Source: JBBDWJ01 sp040902925
GTDB taxonomy: Bacteria > Acidobacteriota > Terriglobia > Bryobacterales > UBA6623
NCBI GenBank assembly: GCA_040902925.1
Contig: JBBDWJ010000262.1
Span: 18,303 to 82,302 of the forward strand
Reading direction: 5' to 3'
DNA length: 64,000 bases
Shown: positions 55,463 through 64,000 of the stretch, piece after piece
Layout of the letters: each line of letters begins with the position of its first letter
Numbering within the stretch: position 1 is the first letter of the stretch
The notes under the pieces: generated by a model
What the model saw: the letters and a program-made list of their open reading frames with translations, nothing else
What the model was told of the DNA's origin: nothing
The model's database searches: none
Made by a program: the position numbers and the translations under genes

Positions 55463-55882
55463 TCAGCCCAGTTCCGACTGGCTAAAGAAGAAGGCGATCT
55501 CGTTGGCGGCAGTTTCGGGAGCGTCGGAGCCATGAATGGCGTTGCGCTCGATGTCGGTTCCGAACTTGCCGCGAATCGTGTCCTTGGCGGCTTTCTTCGA
55601 GTCGGTCTCGCCCATTAGTTTGCGCAGCGAAGCGACGGCGTCCTCGCGTTCGAGCGCCATCGGCACAACGGGTCCCTCCGTCATGAACTTCACAAGGTCT
55701 TTGTAGAAGGGGCGCTCACGGTGGACGGCGTAGAACGCTTGCGCCTGAGCCAGCGAGAGCTGCACCATCCGCATGCCGAGAATGCGGAAGCCGGCCTTTT
55801 CGATGTCGGCGATGATCTCGCCGATGTGGCCGGCGGAGGTCGAGTCGGGTTTGATGATCGTTAGTGTTCGTTGGATAGCCAT
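55463..55882 (-). CDS. ndk: nucleoside diphosphate kinase
   Basis: 139 residues from ATG 55882, the family start ([24 protein letters not shown]); an upstream start at 55945 is unlikely. Active-site His in [21 protein letters not shown], with KPD and [19 protein letters not shown] as further marks. It equilibrates nucleoside triphosphates using ATP. Next upstream on the same strand are sucD and sucC, whose product makes ATP or GTP. Confidence 0.95.
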   Translation of the reverse strand: MAIQRTLTIIKPDSTSAGHIGEIIADIEKAGFRILGMRMVQLSLAQAQAFYAVHRERPFYKDLVKFMTEGPVVPMALEREDAVASLRKLMGETDSKKAAKDTIRGKFGTDIERNAIHGSDAPETAANEIAFFFSQSELG

Positions 55883-56034
55883 GATGAATTCTGATGTCTC
55901 AAGGAGTCGCGCGGCCGTGAGCGATCTAAGCACGTGGCGACGCAACTCTTAGTGATTTGGAAACTGATACTGGCCTGGGCCGAAAACTGACATCGACCTA
56001 GCCCGATCGACGACCGGGCACTGCGGCGGCAAGA

Positions 56035-56898
56035 TTACATCCGAGCGGCGATGGTGGTTCCCATCTCGGCCGGCGTCGGCGCCACGGCGATCCCGGCCGC
56101 TTCGAGCGCGGCAATCTTGTCCGCGGCGGTGCCTTTGCCGCCCGAGATGATCGCTCCCGCATGGCCCATGCGGCGGCCCGGCGGCGCTGTGCGTCCGGCG
56201 ATGAAGGCTGCCACGGGCTTCTTCACGTTCGCCTTGACGTAGGCCGCCGCCTGCTCCTCGGCGGTTCCACCGATCTCGCCGATCATGATGATGGCGTGCG
56301 TATCGGGGTCGTTGTTGAACAGCTCCAGCGAGTCGATGAAATTCGTGCCGATGATCGGGTCGCCACCGATGCCGATGCAGGTGGATTGGCCGATGCCGAG
56401 GGCCGTCAATTGCCCGACGGCCTCATAGGTCAACGTTCCTGACCGCGAAACAACACCAACATTCCCCTGCTTGTGGATGTAGCCCGGCATGATGCCCAGC
56501 TTGCACTTGCCGGGAGAAATGATGCCGGGACAGTTCGGGCCGATCATCCGCGTTTTCCTGCCCTTGAGGTAGTTGACCATCTTCACCAGATCGAGCGCCG
56601 GGATGCCCTCGGTGATACACACCACCAGCTCGATTCCGCCGTCGGCAGCTTCCATCACCGCGTCAGCCGCGCCCGCCGCCGGCACGAAAACGATCGATGC
56701 GTTGGGCTGCACTTTCTCGATGGCCTGCTGAACCGTGTTGAACACGGGCACGCCAAGCTGTTCGCTGCCGCCTTTGCCGGGGTGGACCGCACCGACGATC
56801 TTCGAGCCGTATTCCATGCATTGGCCGGCATGGAACTGCCCCGCGCGGCCGAAGCCCTGCACGATTATGCGGCTGTTTTCATCTACAAGGATGCTCAT
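56035..56898 (-). CDS. sucD: succinyl-CoA synthetase alpha subunit
   Basis: 287 residues, AGGAA upstream. The CoA-binding N-terminus ([23 protein letters not shown]), [25 protein letters not shown] and the catalytic phosphohistidine in [20 protein letters not shown] are all present. It pairs with sucC, 29 nt upstream, in the substrate-level phosphorylation step of the citric acid cycle. Confidence 0.96.
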   Translation of the reverse strand: MSILVDENSRIIVQGFGRAGQFHAGQCMEYGSKIVGAVHPGKGGSEQLGVPVFNTVQQAIEKVQPNASIVFVPAAGAADAVMEAADGGIELVVCITEGIPALDLVKMVNYLKGRKTRMIGPNCPGIISPGKCKLGIMPGYIHKQGNVGVVSRSGTLTYEAVGQLTALGIGQSTCIGIGGDPIIGTNFIDSLELFNNDPDTHAIIMIGEIGGTAEEQAAAYVKANVKKPVAAFIAGRTAPPGRRMGHAGAIISGGKGTAADKIAALEAAGIAVAPTPAEMGTTIAARM

Positions 56899-56927
56899 GG
56901 ATTCCTATTGCCGGCCGGCGCCGCGGA

Positions 56928-58085
56928 TCACTTCGCCAACGCCACAATCTTCTCGGCGGCTTCCTTCATGTCCTTCGCGACGACGAAGTTCATGCCCGAC
57001 TCTTTGAGAATCTTGCGGCCTTGCTCGACATTCGTCCCTTCGAGCCGCAGCACGATCGGCGCTTTGACGTCGAGCTCCTTGGCCGCGGCGACGACGCCGT
57101 CGGCGAGCACGTCGACCTTCAAAATGCCCCCGAAAATATTGATCAGAATCGCCTTCACGTTGGGGTCGGAGAGGATGATCCGAAACCCGTTCTTGATCTG
57201 GTCGGCATTCGCGCCGCCGCCGACGTCGAGAAAATTCGCCGGCGAACCGCCCGCATACTGAATGATGTCCATCGTGGCCATGGCGAGGCCCGCGCCGTTG
57301 ACCATGCAGCCGATGGCGCCATCGAGCTTGATGTAGTTCAAGCCGTGGTCGTGGGCGTCGGTCTCGAGCGGCTCTTCTTCTCCGAGATCGCGAAAATCCC
57401 TCAGCTCGGGGTTGCGGTAGAGGCCGTTGTCGTCGAAATCCATCTTGGCATCGAGCGCAATGACCCGGCCATCCTTGGTCAACACGAACGGATTGATCTC
57501 GACCAGGCTGGCGTCGGTGGCCTCGTACGCCTTGGCCAGCGCTGTCATCGCCTGCACAGCCGCAGGCACGACCGCCACCGGGACGTCCATCTTGAAGGCC
57601 AGGCGCCGCGCCTGAAACTCCGCCAGGCCGATGCCGGGCTCGATCGTTTCTTTGAGAATCAGCTCTGGCGTCTTTGCCGCGACCTCCTCGATGTCCATGC
57701 CGCCGGCCGCCGAGGCCATGAAAACCGGTTTTTCCAGCGCCCGGTCGAGCACGACGCCCAGATAGAGCTCGCGGTCGATAGGAAGGGTCTCCTCGACCAG
57801 CAAGCGCTTGACGACGCGCCCTTCAGGGCCGGTCTGGTGCGTCACCAGGGTCATGCCGAGGATCTTGCCGGCGATCTCGGCCGCCTCGCGCGCACTCCCC
57901 GCCAGCTTGACGCCGCCGCCTTTGCCGCGGCCGCCGGCATGGATCTGCGCCTTCACCACCACCTTGCCGCCCAATTCCTCGGCGATGGCCTGGGCCTCTT
58001 CAACCGAGAAGGCCACCTTGCCGCGCGGCACGGGAACGTTGTACTGGCGCAAGATCTGCTTAGCCTGGTATTCGTGGATTTTCAT
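56928..58085 (-). CDS. sucC: succinyl-CoA synthetase beta subunit
   Basis: 385 residues from ATG 58085, the family start [22 protein letters not shown]; the frame stays open upstream but crosses the trpD gene. ATP-grasp residues: [79 protein letters not shown]. With sucD it interconverts succinyl-CoA and succinate. A minus-strand -10 (TATATT, 58139-58134) lies in the shared region with trpD. Confidence 0.96.
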   Translation of the reverse strand: MKIHEYQAKQILRQYNVPVPRGKVAFSVEEAQAIAEELGGKVVVKAQIHAGGRGKGGGVKLAGSAREAAEIAGKILGMTLVTHQTGPEGRVVKRLLVEETLPIDRELYLGVVLDRALEKPVFMASAAGGMDIEEVAAKTPELILKETIEPGIGLAEFQARRLAFKMDVPVAVVPAAVQAMTALAKAYEATDASLVEINPFVLTKDGRVIALDAKMDFDDNGLYRNPELRDFRDLGEEEPLETDAHDHGLNYIKLDGAIGCMVNGAGLAMATMDIIQYAGGSPANFLDVGGGANADQIKNGFRIILSDPNVKAILINIFGGILKVDVLADGVVAAAKELDVKAPIVLRLEGTNVEQGRKILKESGMNFVVAKDMKEAAEKIVALAK

Positions 58086-58133
58086 GAAAACAGCGGCTGC
58101 GTGGTAGGATCGGAACGCCGTAGGGAATCTCCC

Positions 58134-58139
58134 AATATA
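58134..58139 (-). promoter_or_regulatory. -10-like box TATATT for sucC-sucD
   Basis: Minus-strand ACCGTATATTGGG, 48 nt before sucC, in the 82-nt divergent sucC-trpD region. The overlapping + strand sequence AATATACGGTAT could equally serve trpD. Confidence 0.35.
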
Positions 58140-58167
58140 CGGTATCGCCGAACGGCGGCGCAAACGC

Positions 58168-59202
58168 ATGGGAGCGGTACTCGAAGCACTCCATAAAGTC
58201 ACCCGGCGCGAAGATTTGAGCGAGCCGGAAGCCTCCGCCGTGCTCGGCGAGATCCTGCGCGGCGAGGCAACCCCCGTTCTCATCAGCGGTTTGCTGGTCG
58301 CCCTGCGCATGAAGGGCGAGACGGTCGACGAAATCGTCGGCTTCGCGCGCGCCATGCGGGCCGCCGCCGCCAAGGTCGAATGGAACGGCATGGACCCGGC
58401 CATGCTGGTCGATACTTGTGGAACCGGCGGCGACGGGCTGCATTCGTTCAACATATCGACCGCCAGCGCCTTCGTCGTGGCCGGAGCTGGCGCCGCCGTC
58501 GCGAAGCACGGCAACCGTTCGATTTCGAGCCGCTGCGGCAGCGCCGATGTGCTCGAAGCGCTCGGGGCCAGGGTTACGCTTCAGCCGGACCAGGTCGCCC
58601 GCTCGATCGAAACCGTGGGCATCGGGTTTCTGTTCGCGCCGCTCATCCACCCCGCGATGAAGCATGCCCAGCCGGCGCGCGCCGAGCTGAAAATGCGCAC
58701 CGTGTTCAACCTGCTTGGCCCGTTGACCAACCCCGCTGGGGCGGGCGCGCAGGTGGTCGGCGTGTTCGACCGCGAGCTGGTGCCGCTGATTGCCGGCGCC
58801 CTGGCCAGGTTGGGCGTGCGGCGCGCCTTCGTCGTCCACGGCGACGATGGTCTGGACGAGATCACGACCACCGGCCCAACCACGGCGCGCGAGGTCGCCT
58901 GCGGCAAGGTGATCGAGCACCGGCTCCAGCCGCAGGATTTCGGCATCGAGCCCGCGCAGCCCGGGGACCTCAGCGGCGGGGATGCCGAGGCGTGCGCCCT
59001 GATCCTGCGGTCTGTGCTCGAGGGGGAAAAAGGTCCGCGGCGCGACATCGTCGTCGTCAACGCCGCAGCCGCCTTGGTTGCCGCCGGGCGCGCCGCCGAG
59101 TTCCGCGAGGGCGCTTTGCAAGCCGCGGAGGCCATCGATTCCGGCCGCGCCAAGGACAAGCTCGAGCAGTTCATTCGCTTCACGAACCAGTTCGGAGACT
59201 GA
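58168..59202 (+). CDS. trpD: anthranilate phosphoribosyltransferase
   Basis: 344 residues: [19 protein letters not shown] (PRPP-binding GTGGDG), [62 protein letters not shown] and [17 protein letters not shown] are TrpD signatures. It adds phosphoribose to anthranilate in tryptophan synthesis. No other trp gene is in the window; it stands divergent from sucC and is followed by a small membrane protein. Confidence 0.95.
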   Translation: MGAVLEALHKVTRREDLSEPEASAVLGEILRGEATPVLISGLLVALRMKGETVDEIVGFARAMRAAAAKVEWNGMDPAMLVDTCGTGGDGLHSFNISTASAFVVAGAGAAVAKHGNRSISSRCGSADVLEALGARVTLQPDQVARSIETVGIGFLFAPLIHPAMKHAQPARAELKMRTVFNLLGPLTNPAGAGAQVVGVFDRELVPLIAGALARLGVRRAFVVHGDDGLDEITTTGPTTAREVACGKVIEHRLQPQDFGIEPAQPGDLSGGDAEACALILRSVLEGEKGPRRDIVVVNAAAALVAAGRAAEFREGALQAAEAIDSGRAKDKLEQFIRFTNQFGD

Positions 59203-59274
59203 CCCGAGGCGACAACGGACGCCGCGCCGTCAGGGATCGAAAATCGTTCCCGTGTCTGTGGAGGTCAAAAAGTC

Positions 59275-59436
59275 ATGGCAGTCGGTTCCGAAGTAGCGCG
59301 CTCCGGCATCACGTTCGGAACAGCGCTGGCGATCGCCATCTCGTGGTCGATCAACAAATCGGTTTTTTGGGCGATCGTTCACGGGATCTTTTCGTGGCTC
59401 TATGTCGTTTACTATTGGCTGGTGCTTTCGGGTTGA
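59275..59436 (+). CDS. small conserved membrane protein
   Basis: 53 residues, ATG 59275 with GGAGG about ten nt upstream. Two short hydrophobic segments, SGITFGTALAIAISWSINK and WAIVHGIFSWLYVVYYWLVL, make up nearly the whole product. The combination FGTALAIAISW...AIVHGIFSWLYVVYY resembles a family of very small bacterial membrane proteins of unknown role. It is easily missed because of its length. It ends 93 nt before the AI-2E permease gene. Confidence 0.72.
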   Translation: MAVGSEVARSGITFGTALAIAISWSINKSVFWAIVHGIFSWLYVVYYWLVLSG

Positions 59437-59529
59437 GTTCCGGGCGGCTGCTGATATCGATTGCCCGCGGATGAGAGTGTGAGACACCGCCAACGCCCGC
59501 GAGTATCCCACTCCTAGAGCGAATAGCGC

Positions 59530-60651
59530 ATGGCTGAAATTCCATCCAGATCGGGTCGAGCTTGGCGTGTTCTCCTAGGCGCGGCTGCGTTCGTGATTGT
59601 CGTCGCCGGCTTGAGGGCCGCCGATTCGATCGTGATTCCGTTTTTGGTTTCGCTTTTCGTCGCCGTGTTGTGCGGCCCGCCGGTGTTCTGGCTGAGTCAG
59701 AGAGGCTTACCACAATGGCTGGCGATGGTGGTGGTGGTCGCTGGGATCGTTAGCGTTGGCCTGGGCATGGCGGCCGTGGTCGGCAACTCGGTCAACCGCT
59801 TCACCTTGGCCCTGCCTTCCTATCAGCAGCGCCTGCAGGAGCTGACGGCTTCCGGCGTTGCCTGGTTGGATTTGCAAGGCATTCATCTGACGGCCCAATA
59901 CATACGCGATATCGCGGACCCCGGGGCCATCATGTCGATGGTCGGCGTCCTGGCCTCGGGCCTTGGCGCCCTGGTGGCGAACACCTTCCTGATCATCCTC
60001 ACCGTCATCTTCATGATCGTCGAAGCTTCGGGTTTCGGCGCGAAACTGCGCAGCGCAGTCGGAGAATCACGTTCGGTTCACTTGCCCGACTTCAGCCTCT
60101 TTGCGGCCAGCCTGCAAGACTATCTGATGATCAAGACGTGGATCAGTCTAGCCACTGGCGTTTGTGCCGCCTTGTGGGTCGCGCTGCTCGGCGTCGATTT
60201 CCCGGTGCTGTGGGGATTGCTGGCCTTTTTGTTGAACTACGTTCCCAACATCGGCTCGATCATTGCGGCGGTGCCGCCCGTGCTGCTGGCGACGCTGCAA
60301 TACGACGTCCAACGAGCCCTGCTTGTCGCAGTCGGATACGTCGTGCTCAACGTGGTGTTCGGATCGGTTCTCGAGCCGCGGCTGACGGGCCGCGGAGTCG
60401 GCCTCTCGACATTGGTGGCCTTTCTTTCCCTGGTGTTCTGGGGGTGGATACTGGGACCGGTCGGCATGCTGCTTTCCATCCCGCTGACGATGGCGGTCAA
60501 GATTCTGCTGGAAACCAGCGACGACACGCGCTGGGTGGCGATCCTGCTCGGCCCGGGCGTTCACGACGACGGCAAGGTGGACGACGCCAAGGTGAAGGTC
60601 GAGGAGACGACGAGACAAGGCTCGACGGACGCGGCCGGTAGCAGCGACTAG
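59530..60651 (+). CDS. AI-2E family (UPF0118/PerM) permease
   Basis: 373 residues with seven or eight membrane helices. Family marks are the first hairpin (VLLGAAAFVIVVAGLRAADSIVIPFLVSLFVAVLCGPPVFWL), the soluble middle region (about residues 90-200), the ALLGVDFPVLWGLLAFLLNYVPNIGSIIAAVPP segment, and EPRLTGRGVGLSTLVAFLSLVFWGWILGPVGMLLSIPLTMAVK at the end. Members carry out export or antiport of varied substrates; AI-2 uptake is only one case. The C-terminal 35 residues are charged and variable. Confidence 0.88.
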   Translation: MAEIPSRSGRAWRVLLGAAAFVIVVAGLRAADSIVIPFLVSLFVAVLCGPPVFWLSQRGLPQWLAMVVVVAGIVSVGLGMAAVVGNSVNRFTLALPSYQQRLQELTASGVAWLDLQGIHLTAQYIRDIADPGAIMSMVGVLASGLGALVANTFLIILTVIFMIVEASGFGAKLRSAVGESRSVHLPDFSLFAASLQDYLMIKTWISLATGVCAALWVALLGVDFPVLWGLLAFLLNYVPNIGSIIAAVPPVLLATLQYDVQRALLVAVGYVVLNVVFGSVLEPRLTGRGVGLSTLVAFLSLVFWGWILGPVGMLLSIPLTMAVKILLETSDDTRWVAILLGPGVHDDGKVDDAKVKVEETTRQGSTDAAGSSD

Positions 60652-60687
60652 TCGATCAACCCCGCAAGGGCACTACGGACAAGAAAC

Positions 60688-60732
60688 ATCGCCGCAGGCG
60701 ATCCGAGCCCCACCCGCGAGGGTGGCGGCCAC
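60688..60732 (-). repeat. REP-like dispersed repeat, copy 3 (inverted)
   Basis: Reverse-complement core at 60688-60708, next to a perfect CCACCC-GCGA-GGGTGG hairpin (60710-60725). It sits in the 339-nt convergent gap between 60651 and 60991, which also holds copy 4 and nothing else I can assign. Confidence 0.75.
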
Positions 60733-60878
60733 ATTTTTCGGTGTGTCCCGGGACAGGTAGGCAACACCTCTTACCCAATCACATGGGTAACACTTTACCG
60801 CGGTCATTGCGTTCTGAGCCGCAGGAATCCATCCAACGCAGAGGAGTAAAACAGTGACGAAATCCGGGTGGCGCGAGA

Positions 60879-60950
60879 GTGGACCCACCCTCGCGCGTGG
60901 GGGCTCGGATCGCCTGCGGCGATTGTTGCCTTGGCGACAACGGCGGCCAT
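60879..60950 (+). repeat. REP-like dispersed repeat, copy 4
   Basis: CCCACC...GGTGGG-type hairpin, core GCTCGGATCGCCTGCGGCGAT (60903-60923), then a TTGCC/GGCAA-like hairpin and GGCGGCCAT. Opposite orientation to copy 3, about 190 bp away. Confidence 0.75.
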
Positions 60951-60990
60951 TTGCGCACGGAAAGATTTCCGATTCGCACCCATGAGCTGC

Positions 60991-63435
60991 CTACTCCCAA
61001 GCCGGGTCCGTCGCACCCGTTTTTGCGCGCCAATAAGGAAACCACGTAAAAGCGCAGAATCGAACGTCGATGCTCGACTTCTTTGGGCGCACTCGCTCTG
61101 TTTCCAGTTCTTCGGTGCGTGGGTCTATTTTCGACTCCATGCCTTCGCAATCGGCGCGGAAATCGGCATCGAGATCCTGCAGTTGCTGCCGTAAGGAATC
61201 CAGATCCTCTTCGGCGCGTTCGATGTCCCCCGATTCTTTCCGCGCGCGGCTTATCGAGCGGACTGCCGATCCGGCTCCGCGCACGTTCGTCGCGCTCGCC
61301 AGCTTGCGGCCGAACAGGGCGCCGATCAGCGTTGCGCCGATCGAGATCGTGGATTGCATCGTCTGTTGTTTCGCCTGCTCCTTCTCCCGTTCCACGGCGC
61401 CTTCGGCGCGGCGGATTCGCTCCTCGATTCGAGCCACTTTCGGCGCGTGTTTTTCGCGCAGCTTCTCCAGTTGCTGATCGCGCTCCTCTCGGGCAAGTTG
61501 ATCCAGGCGGATGCGGAAGTCACGTTCGGATTCCTCGGGACGCGAGCTCTCCTTCAGCGACGGGCTGTAGAAAAGCACCAGAGGCTGCTCGGAATAGATC
61601 CAGGTAACCAGGTCTTTTTGCCACTCGCTGTAGCTGGTTTTGACCAGCGCCGCTTTCGGCAGCTCGCCGTGGCGGGCTGATGGCGTATGCGGCTCGGAAG
61701 CGAGATCGTTAGCGGACAGGCGAACTTCGCTCGACTGATCCCAGGCCACGCCGGCGGGCCCGTCTTCAATTCGCACGATAACGCTGAGCTCGCGCGAGTA
61801 GTCGATCTTTCTTCGCTTGTCTTCATAGTGCGTTCGCGCCATTCCCAGCACCGCCGGCTGATAGATGAGCTCGGAACCCTCCGCCGGAGCCGAGCGCAGC
61901 GGCGCAAAATATTCCGGTATGCCCGCCGGCAGGATGGGTCTCGAGGCGGCCTTGGCCGCTTGAAACGGCACCTCTGACGGTGACGACGTTCCGCTCGCCC
62001 GCGGTTCCTCATCCGCCTGGCGCCGTTCGGCCATCAGCTTTTTGATCTGAACGCGGGTGAGCGGCCCGCTCAAATAGGAAAGAGCCCAGCGAGTGTGAAA
62101 TTCCCTGGGTGCGTCGTCGTGAACGTTGTGGAGCAGGAAAACCCGGCTGTCGAGCGACGCCAGTTTGGCCTGCGCGGCCTTGCGGTTGAACACCGATCCG
62201 CTCCCGGCGGCCGCCCCCTCCAAACCATCCAGCACGCGCTCCTGGTCGCGATCGGTCTGAAGCCGCCCCACGAACCACGTCCCGGTATTCGACAGCGCCT
62301 TGTAGTCGATGTCCTTGGGGTTTTGAGTCGCCATCAACACGCCCAGGCCGAAGGCGCGAGCCTGTTTGAGCAGCGTCAGCAGCGGTCCCTTGGACGGCGG
62401 ATTGGCGACCGGCGGCAGGAAACCGAACATCTCATCCATGTAGAGCAGCGCGCGCAGCGTCGACGTGCCCGATTGCCGGCGCATCCAGCTGACGATTTCG
62501 TTCAGCAGCATCGAGACGAAAAACATCCGCTCGCTGTCGCTCAAGTGCGCGATGGAAAAGATCGACAGCCGCGGCTGGCCCTTGCTGGTGTAAAGCAGGC
62601 GGTCGACGTCCAGCGGCTCGCCTTCGAGCCAGGCCGAAAAACCCGGCGAGGCCAGCAGATTGTTGAGCGCCATCGCCAGCGCGGTGCGGTCCTTCGACGG
62701 GTAGTACGACTCGAGGTCGAACAGCCCCACGCGGTCGAACGGCGGTTTCTGGATCTGCTGAATCAGTTCGGCCAGGCTGACGTCGCGCCCTTGCGTCCAC
62801 GAGTGGTCGAAAATCAGCGACAGCAGGATGTGGTCGCGGCTTTGGATCGGGTCCGCCTCAATGCCCAGCAGGCCTAGCAAACCGCTGACGGCAGCCTGGG
62901 TGCGCTCGCGCAGCAGTTCCTCGTCCTCCTGAACCTGCGGGGAAGGCGCCTGGAACGACTTCAGCAGCGAAACGGGTAAGCCGGCTGAGCTGCCGGGCGT
63001 GTAGATCGCGAAATCCGCGGCGTTGCGCAGCCTTCGAATGCGCTCGCCGTCCTGGCCCCAGCTCGCCAGGCCCTTGCGCCAGAGATCAGCCTGCTTTTGC
63101 GCGTATTCAGAGGGCTGCAGGCCCTCGCGGCGTGCAGCGCCCTCGGCGATCCACGGCTCAAAGTTTTCCGGCTTGAGATCGGGGAAGGTGAGCAGCAGGT
63201 TGCCCAGATCCCCTTTGGGATCGATGGCGATCACGGGAATGCCATCGATCAACGCCTCTTCGAGCAGGCATGCGCACAGGCCCGTTTTGCCGCTGCCTGT
63301 CATCCCGAAGCAGACGCCATGGGTAACCAGATCTTTCGAGTCGTACAGGACGAGATCGTCGAGGAGTTTGTGGCTATTGAGGTCGTAGCCGCGGCCGAGA
63401 TAGAACGCGCCGAGCTTCTCGTAGTCTTCCGTCAT
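60991..63435 (-). CDS. HerA/VirB4-like ATPase with C-terminal coiled coil
   Basis: About 814 residues (ATG 63435; GTG 63441 also possible). Walker A GMTGSGKTGLC near residue 44, then PVIAIDPKGDLGNLL; a Walker B region TLRALLYMDEMFGFLPPVANPPSKGP near 335, then KQARAFGLGVLMATQNPKDIDYKALSNTGTWFVGRLQTDRDQERVLDGL, typical of the HerA/DUF853/DUF87 P-loop ATPases. Residues about 640-790 form charged coiled coils (ERIRRAEGAVEREKEQAKQQ) broken by a short Gly/Ala segment. No NurA nuclease gene is adjacent, so an end-resection role is not indicated. Possibly a DNA- or protein-translocating ATPase. Confidence 0.85.
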   Translation of the reverse strand: MTEDYEKLGAFYLGRGYDLNSHKLLDDLVLYDSKDLVTHGVCFGMTGSGKTGLCACLLEEALIDGIPVIAIDPKGDLGNLLLTFPDLKPENFEPWIAEGAARREGLQPSEYAQKQADLWRKGLASWGQDGERIRRLRNAADFAIYTPGSSAGLPVSLLKSFQAPSPQVQEDEELLRERTQAAVSGLLGLLGIEADPIQSRDHILLSLIFDHSWTQGRDVSLAELIQQIQKPPFDRVGLFDLESYYPSKDRTALAMALNNLLASPGFSAWLEGEPLDVDRLLYTSKGQPRLSIFSIAHLSDSERMFFVSMLLNEIVSWMRRQSGTSTLRALLYMDEMFGFLPPVANPPSKGPLLTLLKQARAFGLGVLMATQNPKDIDYKALSNTGTWFVGRLQTDRDQERVLDGLEGAAAGSGSVFNRKAAQAKLASLDSRVFLLHNVHDDAPREFHTRWALSYLSGPLTRVQIKKLMAERRQADEEPRASGTSSPSEVPFQAAKAASRPILPAGIPEYFAPLRSAPAEGSELIYQPAVLGMARTHYEDKRRKIDYSRELSVIVRIEDGPAGVAWDQSSEVRLSANDLASEPHTPSARHGELPKAALVKTSYSEWQKDLVTWIYSEQPLVLFYSPSLKESSRPEESERDFRIRLDQLAREERDQQLEKLREKHAPKVARIEERIRRAEGAVEREKEQAKQQTMQSTISIGATLIGALFGRKLASATNVRGAGSAVRSISRARKESGDIERAEEDLDSLRQQLQDLDADFRADCEGMESKIDPRTEELETERVRPKKSSIDVRFCAFTWFPYWRAKTGATDPAWE

Positions 63436-63462
63436 AGCCACACCAGTTTGAACCTACTTCCC

Positions 63463-63493
63463 GACGCCGTGCAAATTCTAGACGCCGTGCAAA
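63463..63493 (-). promoter_or_regulatory. 13-bp direct repeats flanking a -10 box, HerA-like gene promoter
   Basis: GACGCCGTGCAAA occurs at 63463-63475 and 63481-63493 (18-bp period). On the minus strand TAGAAT (63480-63475) lies between them, 40 nt before ATG 63435. Likely a regulator site at the promoter. Confidence 0.5.
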
Positions 63494-63609
63494 CTGGCAT
63501 CCCCAGTGGGCATTGCCTGCGGTCCTGCCGGCTGGGTCGGGCGGCGGTTGGGCGATCGGGGCTCCAAGGGCGCTAACTAAAGGCAGTGGATTGCTTGGGC
63601 GCGCTACCG

Positions 63610-63615
63610 TAGAAT
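63610..63615 (+). promoter_or_regulatory. -10 box TAGAAT for tRNA-Pro
   Basis: CTACCGTAGAATCAG: TAGAAT 16 nt before the tRNA start, fitting a transcription start a few nt upstream of the mature 5' end. The -35 is weak (GGATTG). Confidence 0.5.
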
Positions 63616-63631
63616 CAGAAAGACAGCCTGT

Positions 63632-63708
63632 CGGGGCGTAGCGCAGCTTGGTAGCGCACCTGCTTTGGGAGCAGGGGGCCGGGGGTTCGAATCCCTCCGC
63701 CCCGACCA
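63632..63708 (+). tRNA. tRNA-Pro (anticodon TGG), CCA encoded
   Basis: 77 nt. Acceptor CGGGGCG (63632-63638) pairs with CGCCCCG (63698-63704), followed by discriminator A and encoded CCA. The anticodon arm CCTGC-TTTGGGA-GCAGG gives anticodon TGG, reading CCN proline codons. D-arm (GCGC-AGCTTGGTA-GCGC) and T-arm (GGGGG TTCGAAT CCCTC) are normal, allowing one wobble pair. Confidence 0.97.
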
Positions 63709-64000
63709 AACTTTTCAGGGACTTACGTTCCAAGGCCCTCCTGTCTGTTCTGGTACGTCCACACGGATGTCCACACGTGTCGCGGTTTGTGGGTTGGGTA
63801 GCGACAAGAGGGCCTCCTTGCTTCAGTCTTCCGCCGCCACGTTCTGAGGGTTGTGCGATTATCATCAAGCTCGCCCCTCTGGGAGAAGAGTTTCACTTTC
63901 GCGCGAAGGGCACCCGCAAGAGTGATGAAGCAATCTCCAGGGCGACTAGTGTAATGTCCAACAAATAGATGGACAAAAGAACAGGGTTGCCGTATACTCG
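63709..64000. other. right-edge stretch after tRNA-Pro, no supported gene
   Basis: No gene could be supported here. It holds the palindrome TGTCCA (63955-63960)/TGGACA (63970-63975) close to the edge, and repeats of GTCCACAC near 63757-63777. A + strand frame ending at 63968 lacks recognisable features. Confidence 0.4.

Noticed and set aside
63648..63968. 106-residue open frame through the tRNA
   Set aside because: It begins inside tRNA-Pro and has no recognisable domain.

Overview
The window looks like about 64 kb of chromosome from a GC-rich, Gram-negative bacterium of the phylum Acidobacteriota, probably near Solibacter/Bryobacterales. The best taxonomic clue is two secreted proteins (6669-10361 and 41829-43658) carrying the Solibacter-type C-terminal domain known as TIGR03437. 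An outer membrane is implied by lpxB, lnt, a TonB-dependent receptor and the SPOR protein. mqnD implies futalosine-route menaquinone. No phage, IS element or CRISPR array is visible. Nearly all of the window is vertical, housekeeping-type chromosome, with a possible element boundary only at the far right, just after a tRNA-Pro.

Layout. 0-6 kb: fragment of an NTF2-like protein, small membrane proteins, a DUF362 lipoprotein, and a merR-copA copper-efflux operon with a textbook MerR-type promoter. 6-14 kb: Bcp peroxiredoxin, a 1230-residue beta-propeller/TIGR03437 surface protein, a cupin, the NfeD-slipin pair and a SPOR protein. 14-26 kb: lnt, prfB (with the programmed +1 frameshift), an M1-like peptidase coupled to lpxB, comEC and an M2 (ACE-like) lipoprotein. 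26-37 kb: a sugar isomerase/epimerase-like protein, then a thiol and sulfur neighbourhood (trxB, metY, ferredoxin, rhodanese, cysK, cysteine-free Rrf2 regulator) with mqnD between. 36-44 kb: TonB-dependent receptor, a structured tandem element ahead of a Flp pilin gene, the yceD-rpmF-plsX operon and a second TIGR03437 protein. 44-49 kb: DUF4139 protein and a folP-folB-folK cluster. 49-55 kb: a compact, overlapping surface-polysaccharide cluster (methyltransferase, Wzy-like polymerase, glycosyltransferase, CapD-like dehydratase). 55-64 kb: ndk, sucC-sucD, trpD, an AI-2E family permease, a HerA-like ATPase and tRNA-Pro.

Non-coding structure is the more unusual part. A REP-like family (core palindrome ATCGCC-TGC-GGCGAT) has four copies, all in convergent intergenic gaps. 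A roughly 165-nt tandem, hairpin-rich element precedes the pilin gene and resembles no riboswitch I recognise. An 8-bp inverted repeat overlies the start of the Rrf2 gene next to cysK. Several genes carry a GCTAnnAT-type -10 box only 6-15 nt before the start codon with no Shine-Dalgarno, which suggests leaderless or very short-leader mRNAs. All functional calls come from reading the sequence; no database search was run.
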